DNA of 64,000 nt, taken from CAZUMJ01 sp964621605 (lineage in GTDB: Bacteria > Actinomycetota > Acidimicrobiia > Acidimicrobiales > Iamiaceae). Both the position numbers and the translations under genes were made by a program. The notes beneath the pieces were generated by a model. That model was not told where the DNA came from, did not search any database, and saw nothing but the letters and a program-made list of their open reading frames with translations. The stretch lies in NCBI GenBank assembly GCA_964621605.1, contig CAZUMJ010000004.1, positions 1 to 64,000 on the forward strand, given 5' to 3'. This document shows, one piece after another, positions 32,143 to 39,533 of the stretch (within the stretch, counting starts at the first letter, position 1; each line of letters opens with the position of its first letter).

Positions 32143-32895
32143 TCAGCCGAGACCCAGCGCGGCAGGCAGCGCGGCGTGATCCGCGACCACCAGGTCTGCT
32201 TCGACCACGGGCGCACCATCGAGCAATGGGTCGTCCGCCACGCCCGTGTAGCGCACGCTCACCATGCCGTAGGCACGCGCACCGGCGACGTCGGTCCGGC
32301 GTAGGTCACCAACGTGCGCGGCGTGCTCGGGCTTGGGGGCTCCGAGGCCCTCCAACGCATGGGCGAAGATGCGCGGATCGGGCTTGAAGACGCCGACCTC
32401 ATCCGAGAAAGACCAATGGTGGAAGTAGTCGAGTACGTCCTGCTGCTCGAGGTAGCGCCGCAGCACCGGGGACGGGGTCAGTCCGACATCGCAGATGATG
32501 CCGACACGGATGCCGGCAGCGTGCAGCTGCGCAAGGCACGCGGTGATGTTCGCGGTGAGGGTCGGGAAGCGATCGCTCGGGGGGTTGCGATAGATGTCGA
32601 GCAGCGCGTCCACCACGGGTCGAGCAACGTCACCGTGCCCGAGGTGCCCGAGTGCGACCTCGACCGCCTCGAAGGCCGAGAAGCCGACGTTCGCCTTCCA
32701 CGCCGCGACGTATGCCTCCCAGGAACGGTGCATGGCCTCATCGATGGCCGCTCCGGTGACCACACGCCCGGCATCGGCCAGGATCGTCTCCCAGGCCGCC
32801 TTGCGGATGGCGAAGATGGTCGGGTCTTCGACGACCAACGTGTTCCAGAAGTCGAACGTGACGACCTCGACAGGACCCACCACGACGTCGGCCAT
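32143..32895 (-). CDS. HAD-superfamily hydrolase
   Basis: A 250-residue haloacid dehalogenase-like phosphatase. Motif I is DFWNTLV, where the second acid of the usual DxD is replaced by Trp, a variant found in some HAD branches. Motif II is the threonine/serine after IICDVG, the lysine of motif III is in GVFKPDPRIF and motif IV is HVGDLRRTDVAGA. The replacement of the general acid makes the exact reaction uncertain. The start at ATG 32895 lies just beyond the malic enzyme stop. TTG 32901, overlapping that stop as TTGA, is possible. Confidence 0.8.
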   Translation of the reverse strand: MADVVVGPVEVVTFDFWNTLVVEDPTIFAIRKAAWETILADAGRVVTGAAIDEAMHRSWEAYVAAWKANVGFSAFEAVEVALGHLGHGDVARPVVDALLDIYRNPPSDRFPTLTANITACLAQLHAAGIRVGIICDVGLTPSPVLRRYLEQQDVLDYFHHWSFSDEVGVFKPDPRIFAHALEGLGAPKPEHAAHVGDLRRTDVAGARAYGMVSVRYTGVADDPLLDGAPVVEADLVVADHAALPAALGLG

Positions 32896-32897
32896 GC

Positions 32898-34322
32898 TCA
32901 ATGCGCGCGGCAGACGCCCTCGCGCCGCGCTGCTTCGGCCACAGCCTCGGCAACGAGCGGCGCAACGCTCGTGTCGAACACGGACGGCACGATGAGGTCG
33001 GGCGACAGGTCCGCGAGCGGCACCGCAGCGGCGATCGCCTTGGCGGCCGCCAGCTTCATGCCCTCGGTGACCGTCGTGGCCCCGACATCGAGCGCTCCAC
33101 GGAACAACCCCGGGAAGGCAAGCACGTTGTTGATCTGGTTCGGGAAGTCGCTCCGGCCCGTTGCCACGACGGCGGCAACGCCGCGTGCCTCCTCGGGGCG
33201 GATCTCGGGGTCGGGGTTTGCCAGCGCGAAGACCACCGGGCGATCGGCCATGGTGCGGACGTCATCGGCGGTGATCAAGCCCGGGCCGCTCACCCCGATG
33301 AAGATGTCCGCCCCCCGGAGCACCTCAGGCAGCGAGCCGGTGAGCTGCTCGGGGTTGGTGATCTCGGCGAAGCGCTGCTTCGCCTCGTTCAGGTCAGTTC
33401 GCCCACGGTGGATCGCACCCTGACGGTCGGTGCCGATCACGACAGGCACGCCGGCTTCGAGAAGGATCTTCGAGATCGCGACGCCTGCAGCACCCGCCCC
33501 GGCGATGACGACCCGCAAGTCCGTCATGCGCTTGTCGACGATCTGCAGCGCGTTCTGGAGCGCCGCGAGCGCGACCACTGCGGTGCCGTGCTGGTCGTCG
33601 TGGAAGATCGGAATGTCGAGCGATGCCTGCAGGGCCTCCTCGACGCGGAAGCACTGCGGTGCCGCGATGTCCTCGAGGTTCACGCCGCCGAAGACCGGAG
33701 CGATGCGCTGCACCGTCTCGACGATGATCCCGACTCGATCGTCGGGAGCGGTGCCCTGGGGGATGTCGATGCAGATCGGGAAGGCGTCGACACCGGCGAA
33801 GTTCTTGAACAGCAGCGCCTTGCCTTCCATGACCGGGAGCGCTGCCGCCGGACCGATGTCGCCCAGTCCGAGCACCGCAGTCCCGTCGGTGACGATCGCG
33901 ACGGTGTTCTTCTTGATCGTCAGCTCATGGGCGAGCTCGGGCTTCGCTTCGATCGCCTTGCAGACCCTGGCCACACCTGGGGTGTAGGCCATGGAGAGGT
34001 CGTCTCTGTCGCGCAGTGGCAGCCGGGAAATGACCTCGATCTTGCCGCCCTCGTGCATGAGGAACGTGCGGTCGTCGGCCGCCAGCACCTCGACGCCGTC
34101 GAGCCCGTCGACCGCAGCCCGGATGCGCTGCTGGTGTGCCTCGTCGACGCAGTCGACCATCAGCACCTCGTCGAGGTACGCGCCCTTCGCCTCGAACCCG
34201 TCCAATGCGCCGATGTTCCCGCCAGCCTCACCGATGGCGGCCGCGAGGCGCCCAAGAGCCCCGGGCTCGTTGTCGAGGCGCACACGAAGGCGAACCGAGA
34301 AGGCGGCGGAAGGGGTGGTCAT
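32898..34322 (-). CDS. NAD-dependent malic enzyme with N-terminal ACT domain
   Basis: A 474-residue enzyme oxidatively decarboxylating malate to pyruvate. Residues 5-85 form an ACT regulatory domain (VRLRVRLDNEPGALGRLAAA), so allosteric control by a small ligand is likely. The catalytic domain shows SMAYTPGVARVC, the lysine in GKALLFKNFAGVDAFP, the acid cluster in FHDDQHGTA and the dinucleotide loop GAGAAGVAI. FALANPDPEI and PNQINNVLAFPG are standard malic enzyme blocks. ATG 34322 is seven bases after TACCGT. The HAD gene follows on the same transcript. Confidence 0.93.
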   Translation of the reverse strand: MTTPSAAFSVRLRVRLDNEPGALGRLAAAIGEAGGNIGALDGFEAKGAYLDEVLMVDCVDEAHQQRIRAAVDGLDGVEVLAADDRTFLMHEGGKIEVISRLPLRDRDDLSMAYTPGVARVCKAIEAKPELAHELTIKKNTVAIVTDGTAVLGLGDIGPAAALPVMEGKALLFKNFAGVDAFPICIDIPQGTAPDDRVGIIVETVQRIAPVFGGVNLEDIAAPQCFRVEEALQASLDIPIFHDDQHGTAVVALAALQNALQIVDKRMTDLRVVIAGAGAAGVAISKILLEAGVPVVIGTDRQGAIHRGRTDLNEAKQRFAEITNPEQLTGSLPEVLRGADIFIGVSGPGLITADDVRTMADRPVVFALANPDPEIRPEEARGVAAVVATGRSDFPNQINNVLAFPGLFRGALDVGATTVTEGMKLAAAKAIAAAVPLADLSPDLIVPSVFDTSVAPLVAEAVAEAARREGVCRAH

Positions 34323-34329
34323 CGTGGCG

Positions 34330-34335
34330 ACGGTA
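34330..34335 (-). promoter_or_regulatory. -10 box TACCGT, leaderless start of malic enzyme
   Basis: On the minus strand TACCGT is followed by seven bases and ATG 34322, placing the transcription start at or next to the start codon. Confidence 0.45.
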
Positions 34336-34393
34336 CTGCACCGGGATTCGCACCCCCCAACTTCGGGGGGTCGATCAGGCGGCTGCGAAACGC

Positions 34394-34600
34394 TCAGGAA
34401 GCCGCCGGGCCCGCTTCACGCAGGCAACGCCTGACCTCGGCCGCAGGGAAGCGGCGATGGCCACCGAGGGTGCGGATGGCCGTCAGCTTCCCGTCACGCG
34501 CCCAGCGGCCGACCGTCTTCGGGTCGACGCGGAACAGCGCGGCAACCTCACCGGGGGTGAGCAGCGTGTCGCTCGCGACCATCTTCGCTAGGTCGGTCAT
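34394..34600 (-). CDS. bldC: BldC-like MerR-type DNA-binding protein
   Basis: A 68-residue protein consisting of one winged helix-turn-helix: LLTPGEVAALFRVDPKTVGRWARDGKLTAIRTLGGHRRF. This is nearly the full length and motif of Streptomyces BldC, which binds direct repeats cooperatively and controls entry into development. In non-sporulating actinobacteria its role is less clear. ATG 34600 has an AGGAA site. The gene stands alone between malic enzyme and pyrE. Confidence 0.9.
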   Translation of the reverse strand: MTDLAKMVASDTLLTPGEVAALFRVDPKTVGRWARDGKLTAIRTLGGHRRFPAAEVRRCLREAGPAAS

Positions 34601-34699
34601 GGTTCCTCGTGGGTGCGGTGGCGTGCTTCTGTCGAAGCCGCTCCTCACGTTACGGGACTTCCTCGTCGGGGCCGCGGATGCCCCAGCGGCTGTCCGAGG

Positions 34700-35257
34700 T
34701 CAGCCTTCGTAGGGAAAACCAAGGTCAGGTGCGGTGACGAGCGCAGTGAACGGGATGCCGCGCGCTGCCGCGAGCGCGGCGCACGTCCCGCCGCGATCGA
34801 CCACCGGGACGAGCAAGCGCACCTCGGCACCCGCACGAGCGACCTCGTCGGCCGCCTCCAGCATCGACACCCCACGGGTCACCGCGTCCTCGGTGATGGC
34901 CACACGGTCGCCGGCCTCCAGGGCACCGGCGATGCGCCCACCGCCGCCGTGGTCCTTCGCTTCCTTCCGGACGCTGAAGGCACGAAGGTGGCGCCCGCGC
35001 GTGGCGGCGATCGCGGCGGTCGCGAACGCCACCGCATCGGCACCCATCGTCAGGCCGCCGATGGCCGTGATGTCAGCGGGCAAGGCGGCAAGCAGTGCCT
35101 CGGCCACCAACAACATGCCCTCCGGCCGACAGGTGGTCTGCTTCGCGTCGACGAACCATGTGCTGCGCTTCCCGGACTTGAGGACGAAGTCGCCTTCCCG
35201 AACGGCGTACTCGAGGAGGTGGGCGCGCAAGCCGTCGGGTGAACTGCCTTCGGTCAC
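34700..35257 (-). CDS. pyrE: Orotate phosphoribosyltransferase
   Basis: A 185-residue type I phosphoribosyltransferase converting orotate and PRPP to OMP in pyrimidine synthesis. The N-terminal FVLKSGKRSTWFVDAKQ matches PyrE, and the PRPP loop reads VAITEDAVTRGVS. This loop differs slightly from the usual EDVITTGGS but keeps the acid pair and the glycine. The start is GTG 35257, overlapping the epimerase stop as GTGA, so this housekeeping gene is translationally coupled to a cell-surface sugar gene, an unusual neighbour. Confidence 0.88.
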   Translation of the reverse strand: MTEGSSPDGLRAHLLEYAVREGDFVLKSGKRSTWFVDAKQTTCRPEGMLLVAEALLAALPADITAIGGLTMGADAVAFATAAIAATRGRHLRAFSVRKEAKDHGGGGRIAGALEAGDRVAITEDAVTRGVSMLEAADEVARAGAEVRLLVPVVDRGGTCAALAAARGIPFTALVTAPDLGFPYEG

Positions 35258-36216
35258 GCCGGCTGACCCGTAGCTGCCCAGCCCGTCGGGTCGCGGAACC
35301 ACGCAACCGTGGCCGCGAGGCCGTGCTCGAGGGGCACCGCGGTTGCATCGGGAAACAAGCTGTGCAGACGAGACGGATCGGCCTGGGAGTGCGGCACATC
35401 GCCGCGACGGTTCTCGACGTGGTTGCGCGCCACCGGATGCCCGAGCTCGGCCTCGATCAGGTCCATCAGCTCGAGCAGCGTTGCTCGCCCACCGAATGCG
35501 AGGTTGACCGGACCGTCGTAGGTCACCTCACGAAGGATGGCATCGGTGATGATGGCGCAGACCGAGCCCACGTACGTGAAGTCGCGGCTCTGCGTGCCGT
35601 CACCGTGCACGGTGAGCGGCTCGTCGGCCATCGCCGCCGAGACGAACGCCGGCACGACTGCCGCATAGGCATGGTTGGCTGCCTGGAGCGGGCCGAAGAC
35701 ATTGAAGAACCGGAAGGGCAGCACGGGCAGGCCGTAGGAACGCCCCCACGCAACCGTGTACGACTCGGTCGCGAGCTTGCTCGCCGCGTAGGGGCTCACG
35801 GGCGACGTGAGGAGGTCTTCGCTCTTCGGCAGCGCGGGGTTCGCGCCGTAGACGGACGACGAGGACGCCACGATCACGTGTGCGTTGCCCGCTGCGCGTG
35901 CCGCCTCGAGCACGCGCATGGTGCCCGTGGCATTGGCATCGTGCGAGGACACCGGATCATCGATGGATCGAGGCACGGACGGTCGCGCCGCGAGGTGTAC
36001 GACGGCCTTTGCGCCGGCGCACACCTCGGCGAGCGTGTCCGGGTCGAGGATGGAGCCCTCGACCAGCTCAACACGCTCGACACCGTCGAGGTTGCTACGG
36101 AAGCCGCTTGAGAGGTTGTCGAGGGCCACGATCTCGTCGACCTGGGGGGTCGCCCGTAGCCGACGACAGAGGTTTGCCCCGATGAAGCCGGCTCCGCCGG
36201 TGACGACGACCTTCAC
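35254..36216 (-). CDS. NAD-dependent sugar-nucleotide epimerase/dehydratase
   Basis: A 320-residue extended short-chain dehydrogenase of the GalE/UDP-glucose epimerase type. It has the GGAGFIGANLCRRL nucleotide loop, VVHLAARPSVPRSIDDP, the YAASK catalytic Tyr-Lys pair and an FFNVFGP strand. Such enzymes make UDP-galactose, UDP-GalNAc or related precursors for surface glycans. It starts at GTG 36216 overlapping the small membrane protein stop and is the second-last gene of an operon DUF4012-small protein-epimerase-pyrE. Confidence 0.88.
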   Translation of the reverse strand: MKVVVTGGAGFIGANLCRRLRATPQVDEIVALDNLSSGFRSNLDGVERVELVEGSILDPDTLAEVCAGAKAVVHLAARPSVPRSIDDPVSSHDANATGTMRVLEAARAAGNAHVIVASSSSVYGANPALPKSEDLLTSPVSPYAASKLATESYTVAWGRSYGLPVLPFRFFNVFGPLQAANHAYAAVVPAFVSAAMADEPLTVHGDGTQSRDFTYVGSVCAIITDAILREVTYDGPVNLAFGGRATLLELMDLIEAELGHPVARNHVENRRGDVPHSQADPSRLHSLFPDATAVPLEHGLAATVAWFRDPTGWAATGQPA

Positions 36217-36452
36217 CCGACGCCTCCCAGTTCGACGACCACGCCAGCGCTGCCGCCGGGCGTGCGCAGGACCCGAGCGCGTGGCGTTCCCTGGCTGGGC
36301 AGCGTGTCGATCAACGGCGGGAGCGTGTCACTCGTGGGGTCTACCTCGTTCACCTTCGGAGACTGGCCCGTGTTGGGCGTTCCCGCGATGACGAACCCGA
36401 GCACGATCGCCAATGCGGCGAGCACGACAAGTGAGACACGGCGACGGATCAT
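36213..36452 (-). CDS. Small single-pass membrane/exported protein
   Basis: A 79-residue protein with an N-terminal basic stretch and one hydrophobic helix (VSLVVLAALAIVLGFVIAG), then a Pro/Ser/Thr-rich extracytoplasmic tail. No family is recognised. The ATG lies 12 bases after the DUF4012 stop and its own stop overlaps the epimerase GTG, so operon structure supports it being real despite its small size. Confidence 0.65.
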   Translation of the reverse strand: MIRRRVSLVVLAALAIVLGFVIAGTPNTGQSPKVNEVDPTSDTLPPLIDTLPSQGTPRARVLRTPGGSAGVVVELGGVG

Positions 36453-36464
36453 CGGGCGTCGACA

Positions 36465-38543
36465 CTAGTCGCCACGCCGGTCACCGCCGGTGGCGGGTGC
36501 CTGCAGTGCCAACCGGACGAAGGCGTCTGTGTCTGTCGAGGTCGTCACGCCGGGCTGCAGGCGCCGCCCGCCTGTCCGGGCATCGGCCGTCCAACCCGGG
36601 GGCAGCGTGACATCGACGGTCACCTTGTCGGGGTTCACCTGGGTCGTGTGGAACACGTCCAGCTTGTACCCGGATCGGAAGGGACCGGTCCCGGTCAGGT
36701 CCAGCTCGAACGTGATCGACTGACCCGGCGGAATCTCGACGAAGCGGGAGTACGCGAACCGACCGAGCTCACGGTTCACGTCGAACACCTGCTTCTGCCC
36801 GTCTACACGCCCCTCGACGAGCGTCCATGGCGAATAGACCGAGACGTAGAGCACGCTCGTACCACTGGGCTTCGGCGGCACGTACGAGTTCCCGATGATG
36901 TATCGGGGCAACCCCGACGCCGGCGCGTCGTTGTGCAGCGTGACGGTGGCACGCGCCGTGATCTTGCCGGTGACGGGGTCGATCGTCGCGTGGTAGCGGA
37001 TGTCGCGGTGCAAGAAGCTGTCGATCTTGTTGCCGCTTCCGTTCTGGGTCACGACCGTGAGCGCGTCGCCGTCGACCGGCGGCATGCGTCCGGCGAGCCC
37101 GAGCTGCTCGAGCGCCGCCATCTCGGCTGGATGCGTCGAACCGATCAAGATGTGGCGGCCGGCGACCGCTGGCGAGAGCGCGTCGACGAGCGCCTTCGGC
37201 GAGGCGAACTTCGCGTTCGAGAACGCCTTGAACGCCGTCTTGGTCACCTCCGACAGCAGCTCGGCGCGTTCGTCGTTGTCGATGTACCGCACGTACTGGT
37301 CGACGAAGAGGATCTGCTGGACGTTCCCTGAGGTGATCGGCACCGGCCATTGGGGCACCGTCACCGGACCGATCACCTTGAGCAGCGCGGCCAGCCCGAT
37401 CGGGTCGAGCAAGATCACGCCGTCGATGGGACGCCCTGCCGATTGCGGATAGAGCTGGGCGATCACGTCCGTCGTCGTCGGGAAGTCGGGCGACATCGTG
37501 ATGTTGCTCCACGACTGGGCGGGCTGGAAGCGGCCGTAGTGCGCGAGGAAGTCTGCGGGGCCTGTCAGGTGACGCTGAGCCTCGGGAGTCGCGTACTGCA
37601 GCGCATCGTCACGCCCCTCAACGGGCATGTCGATCGACTTCCCGTCTGCGGTGACCTCGGCGAAGTTGCCGATCAGGCCCCCACTGCCTCGGGCTTCCGC
37701 CGGGGTCGCCAGCGCGAGGAAGTAGCGGCGAGGCCCGTCCGCGCCAAGCATCGGCCCGAGGAGACGTGCTGCGACGAGCGCGTGCTCTCCCTCGGCGTGC
37801 GCGTCACGCACCTTGCTGGCTGCAAGATCGAGACGTTCGTCGATGGGTGCCAGCAACCACGGCGAGCGAATGGAAGCGAGCCGCTCAAGGCCGGTCTCGA
37901 GCGCCTTGGTCGCAGATTCGAGGCTTGGCGCCAAGCCTTCGATCGCCTTCATCGGGAGGGCGCCGTCACTGAGACGCAACCCGTCGAGATCGTTCGCGGC
38001 CACGATGCGGGCGCCCGCGTTGGCGAGGTCGTCACCGGTCCGTCCGGCCTCGGTCAAGGCTCGTACCTGCACCGCCAACCCGGGCACGAGCCGCGCGGGT
38101 GCGACAAGCGGGCCGCGAAGGGTGGCACGCGCCCTTCGGAATGCCGCACCCGACGCGTGGAACGACGCCACCGCGTCGTCCATGCGGTTGGCACGAACCA
38201 GGTCAACCCCACGTTGGCTCTGCGCGACGCCCTGGTTGAAGGAGCTCCGGGCTCCCCAGATGGCTCGTGCGGCTGCACCGGTCGCGAGGAAGAGCGCGCA
38301 GACGGTGACCACCAAAGCGAGGCGCACTGCCCGGCCCGAGCGGCCAGAGATGCGCAGGGCACCGACCACAAGCACGGAGGCGAAGATGCATGCTGCCGGA
38401 ACAGCGGTTCTGGCTAGTCCGCCGGTGCTCGGCAGGTGCAGGGCAACAAGGACCAAGGCCGCTCCGGCCACGCTTCCGTGCTGCCAACGGTCCTTGCGCT
38501 GCACGAGTGCGATGACCGCACCGACCGCCACAAGACCTGACAA
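36465..38543 (-). CDS. DUF4012 membrane-anchored surface protein
   Basis: At least 692 residues. The N-terminal part is hydrophobic, followed by a helical segment and the large extracytoplasmic DUF4012 domain (YFLALATPAEARGSGGLIGN; DFPTTTDVIAQLYPQS; VDQYVRYIDN). DUF4012 proteins accompany exopolysaccharide genes in actinobacteria; the function is not established. TTG 38543 is the only standard start in frame. However, the frame stays open for another 83 codons up to a stop at 38795-38793, and that part reads as good membrane protein without any ATG, GTG or TTG. Translation may begin at a CTG such as 38762, adding about 73 residues and two or three helices. Confidence 0.8.
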   Translation of the reverse strand: MSGLVAVGAVIALVQRKDRWQHGSVAGAALVLVALHLPSTGGLARTAVPAACIFASVLVVGALRISGRSGRAVRLALVVTVCALFLATGAAARAIWGARSSFNQGVAQSQRGVDLVRANRMDDAVASFHASGAAFRRARATLRGPLVAPARLVPGLAVQVRALTEAGRTGDDLANAGARIVAANDLDGLRLSDGALPMKAIEGLAPSLESATKALETGLERLASIRSPWLLAPIDERLDLAASKVRDAHAEGEHALVAARLLGPMLGADGPRRYFLALATPAEARGSGGLIGNFAEVTADGKSIDMPVEGRDDALQYATPEAQRHLTGPADFLAHYGRFQPAQSWSNITMSPDFPTTTDVIAQLYPQSAGRPIDGVILLDPIGLAALLKVIGPVTVPQWPVPITSGNVQQILFVDQYVRYIDNDERAELLSEVTKTAFKAFSNAKFASPKALVDALSPAVAGRHILIGSTHPAEMAALEQLGLAGRMPPVDGDALTVVTQNGSGNKIDSFLHRDIRYHATIDPVTGKITARATVTLHNDAPASGLPRYIIGNSYVPPKPSGTSVLYVSVYSPWTLVEGRVDGQKQVFDVNRELGRFAYSRFVEIPPGQSITFELDLTGTGPFRSGYKLDVFHTTQVNPDKVTVDVTLPPGWTADARTGGRRLQPGVTTSTDTDAFVRLALQAPATGGDRRGD

Positions 38544-38785
38544 CAGGGCGACGAAACCGGAGCCCGCCAGGAAGCCGACGAGGCCTGCAAAGAGCCATAC
38601 GACAGGGCCGGCCGACGCCGCAAGCCCGACGGTGAGTGTGCCGAGCGCGATGCGCCAACACGCGTCAGCTGCCGGTAGGCCCGTGGGTGACCCTGAGGAG
38701 GTCAGCCCGAGGACCGTACCGGCAGCGAACGCAATGCTGAACTGAAAGGGGAAGGCCGTCAGCTTGGACGGCCGAGCGTGACGGC

Positions 38786-39361
38786 TCAGACCTCAGCCGT
38801 CTCCCGACGACGCCACGTGGCGAGGACCGCAGCCACGAGACCCACGACGACGAGGCCACCACCGAGCCAGACCTTCGGCCAGGTGGATGCACCGGTGCGG
38901 GGCAGCGGCTGGGTGGGGGCGGGCGGCGTGACCTGCGCCGAGGTGATGGTCAGCGTGCCCGTGAGGGTGCGGTCGCCGGGGGCGTCAGGAGCCTGGGCGA
39001 TTGCGCTCACGGTGTAGTTGGCCGCGGTCGCCGAAGGCGGAGCGGTCAGCGTGGTCTGGATGCCGCCAGCGGCTGTGGTCGTGCCCGTGTAGGTCGCCAC
39101 GACGGTGCCACCGGGGTTGGTGAGGGTGATCGTGTACGGCACGTTCGGGGCGAACGAACCATCGCGCACCGTGACGGTGTAGTTGCCGCCGACCGGAATG
39201 CTTCCGGGGTTGACGGTGATCGCCGGCTCTGCCGGGCAGGAAGCCGACGGCGGGTAGCAACCCGCCTGCGCCGAGTTCACAGCCGTTGCCGGGAGCGCCA
39301 CGGCGAGCAGCGCCACAGAGGCGAGCAATGCCGCGGAGAGGCCCTTACGAAGAACACTCAT
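38786..39361 (-). CDS. LPXTG-type wall-anchored surface protein
   Basis: A 191-residue exported protein: Sec signal peptide (cut near ATAVNSAQA), a domain of about 110 residues with an Ig-like beta pattern (PGSIPVGGNYTVTVRDGSF ... ANYTVSAIAQ), a Pro linker and a C-terminal sorting signal LPRTG followed by a hydrophobic helix and RRRE. A sortase would link it covalently to the cell wall. ATG 39361 gives the clean signal peptide. A good promoter lies about 60 bases upstream. Sequence between the two ends is Thr/Ala-rich, typical of low-complexity surface proteins. Confidence 0.85.
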   Translation of the reverse strand: MSVLRKGLSAALLASVALLAVALPATAVNSAQAGCYPPSASCPAEPAITVNPGSIPVGGNYTVTVRDGSFAPNVPYTITLTNPGGTVVATYTGTTTAAGGIQTTLTAPPSATAANYTVSAIAQAPDAPGDRTLTGTLTITSAQVTPPAPTQPLPRTGASTWPKVWLGGGLVVVGLVAAVLATWRRRETAEV

Positions 39362-39422
39362 GCTGGATGTTTCCCTTCCCCTCAGTTGATCGTGCCCGAA
39401 TGGGCGCCGAAGAAGCTTCCGT

Positions 39423-39451
39423 ACTCTAACGAAGAGCCTTTGTCCGCGCAA
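39423..39451 (-). promoter_or_regulatory. Promoter of the LPXTG-protein gene
   Basis: On the minus strand TTGCGC (39451-39446) and TAGAGT (39428-39423) are separated by 17 bases, the best -35/-10 pair seen in this window. Transcription would start near 39416 and give a leader of about 55 bases with a purine-rich GGGGAAGGGAAA ribosome site. Confidence 0.6.
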
Positions 39452-39533
39452 TGGCGGTTCGTGACATGTACCTCATGCGCTGCGGTGCTCCCCCAACACG
39501 GACCGTGTCACTGTCGCTTCGTGTGGCTGTTGC

